Shown: in pieces, positions 9,465-17,532 of the stretch
Layout of the letters: each line of letters begins with the position of its first letter
How positions within the stretch are numbered: position 1 is the first letter of the stretch
From: Streptomyces alboniger
GTDB taxonomy: Bacteria; Actinomycetota; Actinomycetes; Streptomycetales; Streptomycetaceae
NCBI RefSeq assembly: GCF_008704395.1
Contig: NZ_CP023695.1
Span: forward strand, 4,898,001 to 4,962,000
Direction: 5' to 3'
DNA: 64,000 nucleotides
Made by a program: the position numbers and the translations under genes
Notes under the pieces: model-generated
Database searches by the model: none
What the model was told of the DNA's origin: nothing
The model's input: the letters and a program-made list of their open reading frames with translations, nothing else

Positions 9465-10625
9465 GTGACCGTCGATGACACGGGCTCCGGCGAGGGCGCA
9501 CAGCGCGGCCCCGACGCCGGGACGGACGCCTCCGCGATCCCCGAAGTGGAGGACGAGAAGGCGGACGGCGAGTCCGCGAAGAACCCCCTCGCCCTCCAGC
9601 TCGAACAGCTCATCCTCGGAGCCGACCGCCGCTACACCCCCTTCCAGGCGGCCCGCAGCGCGGGCGTCTCGATGGAGCTGGCGTCCCGCTTCTGGCGGGC
9701 CATGGGCTTTCCCGACATCGGCCAGGCCAAGGCGCTGACAGAGGCCGACGTGCTCGCGCTGCGGCGCCTGGCCGGTCTCGTCGAGGCGGGGCTGCTCAGC
9801 GAGGCCATGGCGGTGCAGGTGGCCCGGTCGACCGGGCAGACCACCGCGCGGCTCGCCGAGTGGCAGATCGACTCCTTCCTGGAGGGGCTCACCGAGCCTC
9901 CCGAGCCGGGCATGACCCGCACGGAAGTCACGTATCCGCTCATCGAGCTGCTCCTGCCCGAGCTGGAGGAGTTCCTCGTCTACGTATGGCGCCGCCAGCT
10001 CGCCGCCGCCACCGGCCGCGTCGTGCAGGCCGCCGACGACGAGGAGATGGTCGACCGGCGGCTCGCCGTCGGCTTCGCCGATCTGGTCGGCTTCACCCGG
10101 CTGACCCGGCGCATGGAGGAGGAGGAACTCGGCGAACTCGTCGAGGCCTTCGAGACCACCGCCGCGGATCTCGTGGCCGCGCACGGCGGACGGCTCATCA
10201 AGACGCTCGGCGACGAGGTCCTGTACGCCGCCGACGACGCGGGCACGGCCGCGGAGATCGCGCTGCGCCTCATCGAGACCATGGCCAACGACGAGACCAT
10301 GCCGGAGCTGCGCGTCGGGATGGCCTTCGGCACCGTGACGACGCGCATGGGCGACGTCTTCGGTACGACGGTCAACCTCGCGAGCCGCCTCACGTCGATA
10401 GCGCCGCGGGACGCCGTCCTGGTGGACGGGGCGTTCGCGGAGGACCTGACGCGCACCGGCGACGCCCCCGCCTCCGAGGCGCAGGCCGCGGAGGCGGCCG
10501 CCGCGGCGGAGAAGGAGGGCGAGGAGCCGCCGTCCTACCGGTTCGCGCTCCAGCCCATGTGGCAGCGGCCCGTGCGCGGCCTCGGCGTCGTCGAGCCCTG
10601 GCTCCTCGCCCGCCGTACGCCGTAA
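9465..10625 (+). CDS. cya: Class III adenylate cyclase
   Basis: Converts ATP to cAMP; in Streptomyces this gene acts in germination and development. 386 aa. Residues 1-190 are an acidic head and an alpha-helical N-domain; residues 195-340 are the CYC domain. Metal-binding Asp206 (GFADLVGF) and Asp250 (TLGDEV) are present, as are adenine-selecting Lys246 and transition-state Asn304 and Arg308 (NLASR), so the enzyme should be active. The tail is Ala/Glu-rich before a conserved end (FALQPMW). The order birA-cya-crotonase-GGDEF matches what I recall of S. coelicolor. Confidence 0.92.
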   Translation: MTVDDTGSGEGAQRGPDAGTDASAIPEVEDEKADGESAKNPLALQLEQLILGADRRYTPFQAARSAGVSMELASRFWRAMGFPDIGQAKALTEADVLALRRLAGLVEAGLLSEAMAVQVARSTGQTTARLAEWQIDSFLEGLTEPPEPGMTRTEVTYPLIELLLPELEEFLVYVWRRQLAAATGRVVQAADDEEMVDRRLAVGFADLVGFTRLTRRMEEEELGELVEAFETTAADLVAAHGGRLIKTLGDEVLYAADDAGTAAEIALRLIETMANDETMPELRVGMAFGTVTTRMGDVFGTTVNLASRLTSIAPRDAVLVDGAFAEDLTRTGDAPASEAQAAEAAAAAEKEGEEPPSYRFALQPMWQRPVRGLGVVEPWLLARRTP

Positions 10626-10627
10626 CG

Positions 10628-10674
10628 CCCCCGCGTACGTACGCCGTGATGTCCCCCCGCGTACGTACGCCGTG
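10628..10674. repeat. Two 21-bp direct repeats downstream of cya
   Basis: CCCCCGCGTACGTACGCCGTG occurs at 10628-10648 and again at 10654-10674 (period 26). Each copy contains the palindrome GCGTACGTACGC, so each can form a small hairpin. The pair sits right after the cya stop and may help terminate it or be a bound site for the next gene. Confidence 0.7.
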
Positions 10675-10717
10675 CTGCCTCTTCCCGGCGCCGGGCCCGG
10701 CTGACATGATCCCCGGG

Positions 10718-10729
10718 TAACGGTCGTTA
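10718..10729. promoter_or_regulatory. Palindromic operator candidate before the crotonase gene
   Basis: TAACG-GT-CGTTA, a perfect inverted repeat 20 bp upstream of the ATG at 10750 and just before the ACGAGGAGG Shine-Dalgarno. Its position fits a repressor site; the binder is unknown. Confidence 0.4.
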
Positions 10730-10749
10730 ACCACGAGGAGGCGTCGGTC

Positions 10750-11547
10750 ATGGGTGACGAGCAGCGGTACGGGGAGTACGTGGCGGTCAGGCGGCACGGT
10801 CATGTCGTCGAACTCGTCCTGGACCGCCCCAAGGCCATGAACGCCGTCTCCTCGGAGATGGCCCGCTCCGTTGCCGCCGCCTGCGCCGCCCTGTCCGAGG
10901 ACCGGGACGCCCGGGTCGTGGTCGTGACGTCCACGCATGAGCGGGCGTTCTGCGTGGGCGCCGACCTCAAGGAGCGGAACTCACTCAGCGACGCCGAGTT
11001 GCTGCGGCAGCGGCCCACGTCCCGGGCCTGCTACACCAGCGTCCTGGAGCTGCCCATGCCCACCGTCGCCGCCGTGCACGGCTTCGCGCTCGGTGGCGGG
11101 TTCGAACTCGCGCTCTCCTGTGACGTGATCGTCGCCGACCCGAGCGCGGTCGTCGGGCTGCCCGAGGTGTCCGTCGGCGTCATTCCGGGCGGTGGCGGTA
11201 CGCAGCTCCTGCCGCGTCGCGTCGGTGCCGCCCGCGCCGCCGAGCTGATCTTCTCGGCGCGGCGCGTGGAGGCGGCCGAGGCGCGGGAGTTGGGGCTGGT
11301 CGACCTGCTGGTGGGCGAGGGCGAGGCGCGGACGGAAGCGCTCGCGCTGGGCGCCCGCATGGCCGCCAACTCACCGGTCGGCCTGCGGGCCGCCAAGCGT
11401 GCCCTGCGGCTGGGGCACGGCCTCGACCTGCGCGCGGGCCTCGAGGTGGAGGACGCGGCGTGGCGGACGGTGGCGTTCTCGGGCGACCGGGCGGAGGGCG
11501 TCGCGGCGTTCAACGAGAAGCGGAAGCCGGAGTGGCCCGGGGAGTAA
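10750..11547 (+). CDS. Enoyl-CoA hydratase/isomerase family protein
   Basis: Crotonase-fold enzyme of 265 aa, most likely hydrating 2-enoyl-CoA in fatty-acid or amino-acid catabolism. Oxyanion-hole glycines are visible in GFALGGGFELALS and GVIPGGGGTQLLPR. Both catalytic glutamates of the rat enzyme have counterparts, Glu119 (GGGFE) and Glu139 (GLPE), so hydratase activity is expected. The ATG has a strong GAGGAGG. Confidence 0.9.
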   Translation: MGDEQRYGEYVAVRRHGHVVELVLDRPKAMNAVSSEMARSVAAACAALSEDRDARVVVVTSTHERAFCVGADLKERNSLSDAELLRQRPTSRACYTSVLELPMPTVAAVHGFALGGGFELALSCDVIVADPSAVVGLPEVSVGVIPGGGGTQLLPRRVGAARAAELIFSARRVEAAEARELGLVDLLVGEGEARTEALALGARMAANSPVGLRAAKRALRLGHGLDLRAGLEVEDAAWRTVAFSGDRAEGVAAFNEKRKPEWPGE

Positions 11548-11598
11548 TGGATTATGTCCCGAAGTTCCACATTGCCGTAAACGTCATAGCCTGGAGTG

Positions 11599-12765
11599 AT
11601 GGGTGAGGATGTCCGGCTGCGGGCCGTGGTGGAGCTGGCGCAGGGAATGGCCGCCGCGCAGACTCCGCGTGAGTCCTGGCGGGCCGCCGCCCTCGGCGCC
11701 TGTCGCGGGCTGAGCGGCAGTTTCGCCGCGCTGTCCGTGTGGGAGCGGGACCTGGGACGGCTGCGGGTGCTCGTGAACGCGGGCGAACGGGCCGAGGGCG
11801 AGGAGGAGTTCCCGGAGGGGGAGGCGTACCCCGTCCACCAGTTCCCGGAGATCACCGAGTTCCTGCACGAGCGCTGGGCCGGCGGCGGCGAGCCGAACGC
11901 CTGGGTCGAGACGGCCGAGGGGCCGCGGGGCGGGCATTCAGCGGGCTACTGCCACCAGCGCGTCACGGCGCTGCGCCGCCGCGGCCGGGGCTGCTGTGTG
12001 GTCGCGCCGATCGTGCTGCACGGGCGGGCGTGGGGCGAGCTGTATGTGGCCAGGCCGGTGGGGGCGCCCGTCTTCGGCCGGTCCGACGCCGACTTCGCCA
12101 CCGTCCTCGCGGCGGTGGCCGCCGCCGGGATCGCCCAGACCGAGCGCCTGGAGGAGGCGCGCCGGCTGGCCTTCACCGACGCGCTGACGGGGCTCGCCAA
12201 CCGGCGGGCGGTGGACCTGCGCCTGGACGAGGCGGTGGAGCGGCACCGCGCCGACGGGGCCGTGGTGAGCCTGGTCGTCTGTGACGTGAACGGGCTCAAG
12301 CGGGTCAACGACACCCGGGGCCATGCCGTGGGCGACCGCCTCCTCGAACGCTTCGGCTCGATCCTCTCGCTCTGCGGGGCGATGCTGCCGGGGACGCTGG
12401 CGGCGCGGCTCGGCGGCGACGAGTTCTGTCTGCTCTCCGTGGGGCCCACCGCGGACGAGGTGGTCCGGGTCGCCGACGAACTGTGCGTACGGGCCGCCGA
12501 GTTGGAGCACGGCGACGGGGTCGCCTGCGGGGTCGCCTCCACCGGGGACCCGATCGGCCCGGTGCGCTCGGCCCGCCGCCTGTTCCGCCTCGCGGACGCG
12601 GCCCAGTACCGCGCGAAGGCCGCCCGCGCGCCGAAGCCGGTGGTGGCGGGCCGGGAGGGCCCGGCGGGCGCCCAGGATTCGGTGATCCGCCTCGCGGACT
12701 CGCCGCCGCGGACGGACGAGCCGGGGGAGCGCCGCAGGTTCCGGGGGCGGGGGACGCCGGGCTGA
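11599..12765 (+). CDS. cdgE: GAF-GGDEF diguanylate cyclase
   Basis: Predicted to make cyclic di-GMP, the second messenger that controls BldD and development in Streptomyces. 388 aa: GAF-like sensor at about residues 10-175, GGDEF domain at about 190-345 (TDALTGLANRRAV, VCDVNGLKRVND, signature GGDEF at 272-276), then a disordered tail. The intact GGDEF predicts activity; no RxxD inhibitory site precedes it, so product inhibition at that site is unlikely. TAGCCT 6 nt before the ATG suggests a leaderless message; a GTG one codon upstream is an alternative. Named from its resemblance to S. coelicolor CdgE. Confidence 0.85.
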   Translation: MGEDVRLRAVVELAQGMAAAQTPRESWRAAALGACRGLSGSFAALSVWERDLGRLRVLVNAGERAEGEEEFPEGEAYPVHQFPEITEFLHERWAGGGEPNAWVETAEGPRGGHSAGYCHQRVTALRRRGRGCCVVAPIVLHGRAWGELYVARPVGAPVFGRSDADFATVLAAVAAAGIAQTERLEEARRLAFTDALTGLANRRAVDLRLDEAVERHRADGAVVSLVVCDVNGLKRVNDTRGHAVGDRLLERFGSILSLCGAMLPGTLAARLGGDEFCLLSVGPTADEVVRVADELCVRAAELEHGDGVACGVASTGDPIGPVRSARRLFRLADAAQYRAKAARAPKPVVAGREGPAGAQDSVIRLADSPPRTDEPGERRRFRGRGTPG

Positions 12766-12799
12766 GCCCGGGGTAAGTGGCTCGGGCGGGATCCACCCG

Positions 12800-12834
12800 T
12801 GACACCTGGCGATTCAATCCGTACGCTGCTGAAT
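12800..12834 (+). promoter_or_regulatory. Promoter for a leaderless hutH mRNA
   Basis: TGACAC (12800-12805), 16-bp spacer, TACGCT (12822-12827), then 7 nt to the ATG at 12835. With normal -10 to +1 spacing the transcript begins at or next to the start codon. No Shine-Dalgarno is present. Confidence 0.6.
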
Positions 12835-14388
12835 ATGGATATGCACAGCGTGGGCATCGTGGCCCTAGGGACGTCCGGGACGACCGCGGCGGACGTCGTC
12901 GCCGTCGCGCGGGGGAACGCGCGGATCGAACTGACCGAGGAGGCGCGGAGCGCTCTCGCCGCCTCGCGCGAGATCGTCGACGCGCTCGCGGCCAAGCCCG
13001 ACCCCGTCTACGGCGTCTCGACCGGCTTCGGCGCCCTGGCCAGCCGCCACATCGGCCCCGACCTCCGCGCCCAGCTCCAGCGCAACATCGTCCGCTCGCA
13101 CGCCGCCGGCATGGGCCCGCGCGTGGAGCGCGAGGTGGTCCGCGCGCTGATGTTCCTGCGCCTGAAGACGGTCTGCTCGGGCCACACGGGCGTACGCCCC
13201 GAGGTCGCGCAGACGATGGCCGACGTCCTCAACGCCGGGATCACCCCGGTCGTCCACGAGTACGGATCGCTCGGCTGCTCCGGTGACCTGGCTCCCCTCA
13301 GCCACTGCGCGCTGACGCTGATGGGCGAGGGCGACGCCGAAGGCCCCGACGACGAGCTGAGGCCCGCGGGCGAGCTGCTCGCCGCGCACGGCATCACCCC
13401 GGTCGAGCTGCGCGAGAAGGAGGGCCTGGCCCTCCTGAACGGCACCGACGGCATGCTGGGGATGCTCGTCATGGCCCTCGCCGACCTGGAGAACCTCTAC
13501 AAGTCGGCCGACGTCACGGCGGCCCTCACCCTCGAAGCCCTGCTCGGCACGGACAAGGTCCTCGCCCCCGAGCTGCACGCCATCCGCCCGCACCCGGGCC
13601 AGGCCGCGTCCGCCGCCAACATGCTCGCGGTCCTTGCCGGTTCGGGCCTCACCGGCCACCACCAGGACGACGCGCCGCGCGTCCAGGACGCGTACTCGGT
13701 GCGCTGCGCCCCGCAGGTCGCGGGCGCGGGCCGCGACACCATGGCGCACGCCCGTACGGTCGCCGAACGCGAGCTGGCCGCCGCCGTCGACAACCCCGTC
13801 GTGCTGCCCGACGGCCGCGTGGAGTCCAACGGCAACTTCCACGGCGCCCCCGTGGCGTACGTCCTCGACTTCCTCGCGATCGCCGCCGCCGACCTCGGCT
13901 CGATCGCCGAACGCCGCACGGACCGCCTCCTCGACAAGAACCGCTCGCACGGCCTGCCGCCCTTCCTCGCGGACGACGCGGGCGTCGACTCGGGCCTGAT
14001 GATCGCCCAGTACACGCAGGCGGCCCTGGTCAGCGAGATGAAGCGGCTGGCGGTCCCCGCGTCGGCCGACTCCATCCCGTCCTCCGCCATGCAGGAGGAC
14101 CACGTCTCCATGGGCTGGTCGGCCGCGCGCAAACTGCGTACGGCCGTCGACAACTTGACCCGCATCGTGGCGATCGAGCTGTACGCCGCCACGCGCGCCG
14201 TCGAACTGCGCGAGGGCCTCACCCCGGCCCCCGCCACCCGGGCGGTCATCGAGGCCGTCCGCAAGGCGGGCGTCGAGGGGCCGGGCCCGGACCGCTTCCT
14301 CGCCCCGGACCTGGCGGCGGCGGACGCGTTCGTCCGCTCGGGCGCGCTGCTCGCGGCAGTGGAGCCGGTCACCGGCCCGCTGGCCTAG
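12835..14388 (+). CDS. hutH: Histidine ammonia-lyase
   Basis: Deaminates L-histidine to urocanate, first step of histidine use. 517 aa from the ATG GAT ATG start, matching the family; an upstream GTG would add 12 residues of promoter sequence. The MIO-forming tripeptide is Cys148-Ser149-Gly150 (GSLGCSGDLAP) where most histidases have Ala-Ser-Gly; I recall Cys as the Streptomyces variant. Also present: YGVSTGFG, the NGNFHG loop, and SSAMQEDHVSMG near the active site. The other hut genes are not nearby. Confidence 0.95.
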   Translation: MDMHSVGIVALGTSGTTAADVVAVARGNARIELTEEARSALAASREIVDALAAKPDPVYGVSTGFGALASRHIGPDLRAQLQRNIVRSHAAGMGPRVEREVVRALMFLRLKTVCSGHTGVRPEVAQTMADVLNAGITPVVHEYGSLGCSGDLAPLSHCALTLMGEGDAEGPDDELRPAGELLAAHGITPVELREKEGLALLNGTDGMLGMLVMALADLENLYKSADVTAALTLEALLGTDKVLAPELHAIRPHPGQAASAANMLAVLAGSGLTGHHQDDAPRVQDAYSVRCAPQVAGAGRDTMAHARTVAERELAAAVDNPVVLPDGRVESNGNFHGAPVAYVLDFLAIAAADLGSIAERRTDRLLDKNRSHGLPPFLADDAGVDSGLMIAQYTQAALVSEMKRLAVPASADSIPSSAMQEDHVSMGWSAARKLRTAVDNLTRIVAIELYAATRAVELREGLTPAPATRAVIEAVRKAGVEGPGPDRFLAPDLAAADAFVRSGALLAAVEPVTGPLA

Positions 14389-14395
14389 AAGGTGC

Positions 14396-15019
14396 TCAGA
14401 CCGGCGGGCCCCCGCGCAGGGCCTGCCGGATGCGGGGTGTGAGCGTGCCCCAGGGGCGCGCGTCGACCACGGGCAGCGCGTGCAGGGCCGCCTGCCGCGC
14501 GAGCCAGTGGGAGTACGAGGCGCTGACCTCGGCGCGCTCGGACTGGTCCCCGCTGTCGGGCTCCCGGCAGGCGTAGTTGGCCGCGATCCGGTGCGGGTCG
14601 CCCTCATGGAGGAACACGGCCCGCACCTCGCGCCCGGCCGCGGCGCCCTCGCGCACGGCGAGCGCGGCCGCGGCGGGCGTGAGGTAGTCGCCCTCGATCA
14701 CGGCGGGCACGTCGACGGTCAGGCGGTTGCGCACGACCCCGAGGAGCGCGGGGTCCAGGGCCTCGGCGGTGGCGATCTGCAGGTCCAGGACCACCGCCGG
14801 GGAGAGCCGGGAGACGTCAAGGCCGTCGAAACGGTGGAGCCCGGGGTGCCCCTCGGCCGTGGTGACCGCCCGGACCGCGCCGACCACGTCGTCGAATTCG
14901 ACGACGAACGCCGCCGACTCCTCGGCCAGTTGGGCGGCGACCCGGCTCTTGCCGATGCCGGACGCGCCGCCGATCAGCAGGATGTCCCAGGGTGGCGCGA
15001 TGGCCGGGCCGCCGTTCAG
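14396..15019 (-). CDS. P-loop kinase of the uridine/phosphoglycerate-kinase-like type
   Basis: About 200 aa with a Walker A (GGASGIGKS), an acidic Walker B-like segment (VVEFDD) and a late DARPWGTL. It probably phosphorylates a small metabolite. The start is uncertain: no ATG, GTG or TTG lies between the upstream stop and the P-loop. I placed it at the CTG overlapping the stop of the sortase-substrate gene (CTGA), mimicking the usual ATGA coupling. A start further upstream inside that gene is the alternative. It converges on hutH 7 bp away. Confidence 0.7.
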   Translation of the reverse strand: MNGGPAIAPPWDILLIGGASGIGKSRVAAQLAEESAAFVVEFDDVVGAVRAVTTAEGHPGLHRFDGLDVSRLSPAVVLDLQIATAEALDPALLGVVRNRLTVDVPAVIEGDYLTPAAAALAVREGAAAGREVRAVFLHEGDPHRIAANYACREPDSGDQSERAEVSASYSHWLARQAALHALPVVDARPWGTLTPRIRQALRGGPPV

Positions 15020-15324
15020 TACGCCGCGCCGCGCGCCGCGGCCGACCGCTCCCTGCGTACGGAGTAGGCGACGAAGCCCGCTCCCAGGCCGAGGAACGCC
15101 GTCCCGCCGATCACGTACGGAGTCGTGTCGAAGCCGCCGGTGTCCGCGAGGCGGCCGGTGGACGCGGTCGTCTCGTGGTGGGGCGCTGCCGAGGTCGCGG
15201 GCCTGTCGTCCCGGGCGCTCTCGTGCGACCCGGTGGAGGTCGCGTTCGCGGAGGGGACGAACCACAGGGCGCCGAGGAGGGCTCCTGCGGCGGTGGCGGT
15301 CAGCATGGATCGACGTGCGGACAC
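15016..15324 (-). CDS. Sortase-anchored cell-surface protein (LADTG motif)
   Basis: 102 aa. It has a signal peptide (RR, then MLTATAAGALLGALWF, cleavage near SANA), a short low-complexity Ser/Thr/His-rich mature region, then LADTGG, a hydrophobic helix and a basic tail (RRERS). That order is a cell-wall sorting signal, and LAxTG is the form used by actinobacterial class E sortases. The GTG start has AAGGGGG upstream. No sortase gene lies in the window. Confidence 0.8.
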   Translation of the reverse strand: MSARRSMLTATAAGALLGALWFVPSANATSTGSHESARDDRPATSAAPHHETTASTGRLADTGGFDTTPYVIGGTAFLGLGAGFVAYSVRRERSAAARGAAY

Positions 15325-15434
15325 GGAATCGGATCCCCCTTGTGGTGCTGGCGAATTGGCCGTGTGGGCCGATGGTAGTGAAAGGCGCGGGTCGCGGGAA
15401 AGTCGCGGGGGAGGCGGGCCGTACGCTCCCTCGT

Positions 15435-15770
15435 ATGACTGGAGACGAGACATCACGGTTTGTACGGCTGCGGGTTGAAATGGTGGTCGAGGTCGAGGAC
15501 GCCGGGAAACTGACCGGCGCGGCGCTCGGGCGCATCGCGGAGGACGAGCGGATGCCCGCCGAGGAGCGCGCGCACGCCGAGGCCGCCGTCAAGGAGGACG
15601 GCGCCGAGGCGCTCGCCTATCTGGTGGATCCGTTCGACCTGGTCAGCGAGGTCCCCGGGATCGAGCTGACCCAGGCGTCGTGGAGCAGCGAGATGATCGA
15701 CTACGACCCCGATTCGCCGGACTGGGACCCGGACGAGGATGATGACGACGAGGACGACGAGTTGGTGTAG
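15435..15770 (+). CDS. Conserved acidic hypothetical protein
   Basis: 111 aa. It begins MTGDETSRFVRLRVEMVVEVED, has one alpha/beta-looking region of about 85 residues, then an extremely acidic tail (DPDEDDDDEDDE). The ATG is 7 nt after TACGCT (15422-15427) without Shine-Dalgarno, so a leaderless transcript is likely. The tail could bind metal or mimic nucleic acid, but no function is established. Confidence 0.75.
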   Translation: MTGDETSRFVRLRVEMVVEVEDAGKLTGAALGRIAEDERMPAEERAHAEAAVKEDGAEALAYLVDPFDLVSEVPGIELTQASWSSEMIDYDPDSPDWDPDEDDDDEDDELV

Positions 15771-15781
15771 ACCGGCGGCGC

Positions 15782-15818
15782 GATCCGGATGAGGCGATCC
15801 GGATTAGCCGATCCGGAA
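15782..15818. repeat. Three 14-bp spaced GATCCGGAT repeats
   Basis: GATCCGGAT at 15782-15790 and 15796-15804, and GATCCGGAA at 15810-15818, exactly 14 bp apart. Part of the 314-bp gap before the L,D-transpeptidase gene, together with the adjacent terminator. The remainder of the gap (15856-16084) holds no ORF I support. Confidence 0.75.
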
Positions 15819-15821
15819 TCG

Positions 15822-15855
15822 GGGACCCCGGACAGCGACCGCCGTCCGGGGTCCC
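15822..15855 (+). terminator. Terminator hairpin after the 15435 gene
   Basis: Perfect 12-bp stem GGGACCCCGGAC / GTCCGGGGTCCC with a 10-nt loop. Confidence 0.8.
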
Positions 15856-16084
15856 GTCTCGTCCCGCCCCGGCACGGTGATCGGTTTTCCTGCGGGCGGT
15901 CCCATGCCGCACAGTGGTGGCAGGGGGCGGTTCCAGTACCGCGGAGGTGGTGTTCCCCACATTCCGCGCGGTAGTGGAACGGGACGAACCGGGCAGGACG
16001 TTATGCGGGGTTACGAGGGACTCTCGGGGGCGGGCCGGGGATCCGGCGGCTTTCGGGGATTCGGCAACTATGGAGATGCGTGTG

Positions 16085-17347
16085 ATGACGGACAGTAGGC
16101 GTCGCAAGCCGGGGCGTGGACGCAAGGGCCTGGCGGCCGTGTCCGCTCTCGTCGGCGGCGTGCTCGTGCTCTCGGCGTGCAACGGCGACGACGGCGACAA
16201 GGCCTCCGGCGGCAAGGAGTCCCAGAGCCGGGTCGACGAGGCGGCCGCCAAGAAGACCTCCGCCGCCCAGATCAGGATCGCGCCGAAGAACGGCTCCGAC
16301 AACGCCAGCATCAACAGCGCGGCCAAGGTCTCGGTCAGCGACGGCACACTCACCGCCGTGACCATGAAGACCGGCGCCGGCAAGGCCGTGGCCGGTCAGA
16401 TATCCGCTGACAAGAAGAGCTGGAAGCCCAGCGCCCAGCTCGAACGCGCCACGAAGTACGAGATCTCGGCCACCGCCAAGGACTCCGAGGGCCGCAAGGC
16501 GCACGAGAACTCGACGTTCACGACCGTCTCACCGGCCAACAGCTTCATCGGCAACTTCACGCCCGAGGACGGCTCCACGGTCGGCGTCGGCATGCCCGTG
16601 TCGATCAACTTCGACAAGGGCATCACGAACAAGAAGGAAGTCCAGTCCGCGATCAAGGTGTCGTCCACCAGCGGCCAGGAGATCGCCGGCCACTGGTTCG
16701 GCAACAACCGCCTGGACTTCCGTCCGGAGGACTACTGGAAGGGCAACTCCACCGTCACGCTCAAGATGAGCCTCGACGGCGTCGAGGGTGCCGACGGTGT
16801 CTACGGCGTCCAGCAGAAGACCGTCCAGTTCAAGATCGGGCGCAATCAGGTCTCCGTCGTCGACGCCAAGACGAAGACGATGAAGGTGACGCGTGACGGG
16901 AAGGTCGTGAAGACCATCCCGATCTCCGCGGGCTCGCCCGAGAACAAGACGTACAACGGCAAGATGGTGATCTCCGAGATGTTCAAGGAGACCCGCATGG
17001 ACGGCGCGACCGTCGGCTTCAAGGACGGCGACGGCAAGGGCGAGTACGACATCAAGGACGTGCCGCACGCCATGCGCCTGTCCTCGTCGGGCACGTTCAT
17101 CCACGGCAACTACTGGGGCTCGCCGTCGATCTTCGGCAACGCCAACACGAGCCACGGGTGCATCGGCCTCGAGGACGCCAAGGGCGCGGGCGACAAGAGC
17201 AAGCCCGGCGCGTGGTTCTTCGACAACACCATCACCGGTGACGTCGTCGACGTCCGCAACACCGGCGACAAGACCATCGCCCCGGACAACGGCCTCAACG
17301 GCTGGAACATGGACTGGGCGCAGTGGAAGGCCGGCTCCGCCGTCTGA
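16085..17347 (+). CDS. L,D-transpeptidase lipoprotein with Ig-like domains
   Basis: Cross-links peptidoglycan 3-3 (or attaches proteins) outside the membrane. 420 aa: signal peptide with lipobox LSAC (lipidated Cys32), two bacterial Ig-like domains (about residues 60-250), YkuD domain (about 255-405). Catalytic motif SHGCIGL with Cys359 and His357; His340 lies upstream in IHGNYWGS, the usual arrangement. The ATG at 16085 was chosen because GGAG lies 9 nt before it; in-frame ATGs at 16070 and 16076 are alternatives. Monocistronic, followed by a terminator. Confidence 0.92.
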   Translation: MTDSRRRKPGRGRKGLAAVSALVGGVLVLSACNGDDGDKASGGKESQSRVDEAAAKKTSAAQIRIAPKNGSDNASINSAAKVSVSDGTLTAVTMKTGAGKAVAGQISADKKSWKPSAQLERATKYEISATAKDSEGRKAHENSTFTTVSPANSFIGNFTPEDGSTVGVGMPVSINFDKGITNKKEVQSAIKVSSTSGQEIAGHWFGNNRLDFRPEDYWKGNSTVTLKMSLDGVEGADGVYGVQQKTVQFKIGRNQVSVVDAKTKTMKVTRDGKVVKTIPISAGSPENKTYNGKMVISEMFKETRMDGATVGFKDGDGKGEYDIKDVPHAMRLSSSGTFIHGNYWGSPSIFGNANTSHGCIGLEDAKGAGDKSKPGAWFFDNTITGDVVDVRNTGDKTIAPDNGLNGWNMDWAQWKAGSAV

Positions 17348-17373
17348 TCCCGCACGGTCGTACGGACGTGACC

Positions 17374-17405
17374 GCGGCCCGCACCCCGACCGGGGCGCGG
17401 GCCGC
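17374..17405 (+). terminator. Terminator hairpin after the L,D-transpeptidase gene
   Basis: GCGGCCCGC (17374-17382) pairs with GCGGGCCGC (17397-17405); an inner CCCC/GGGG helix closes the loop. Confidence 0.75.
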
Positions 17406-17459
17406 AGTCACGTCCCGGTAACAACCCTCTGGCACCAACTCTCCACTTCCTCCCCACTA

Positions 17460-17488
17460 TTGAGCAGATGTTCGACTCTGGGCATACT
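17460..17488 (+). promoter_or_regulatory. Predicted promoter of the subtilase gene
   Basis: TTGAGC (17460-17465), 17-bp spacer, CATACT (17483-17488). This places the transcript start about 38 nt before the TTG start codon. Confidence 0.5.
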
Positions 17489-17532
17489 TCGCTCATCGAG
17501 GGGCGACAGCCCCTGTGACTCCAGGGGGAGAC

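Noticed and set aside
14396..15019. Kinase gene as a pseudogene because it lacks a standard start
   Set aside because: The P-loop, downstream motifs and uninterrupted frame are intact, and a CTG or upstream start can explain initiation.
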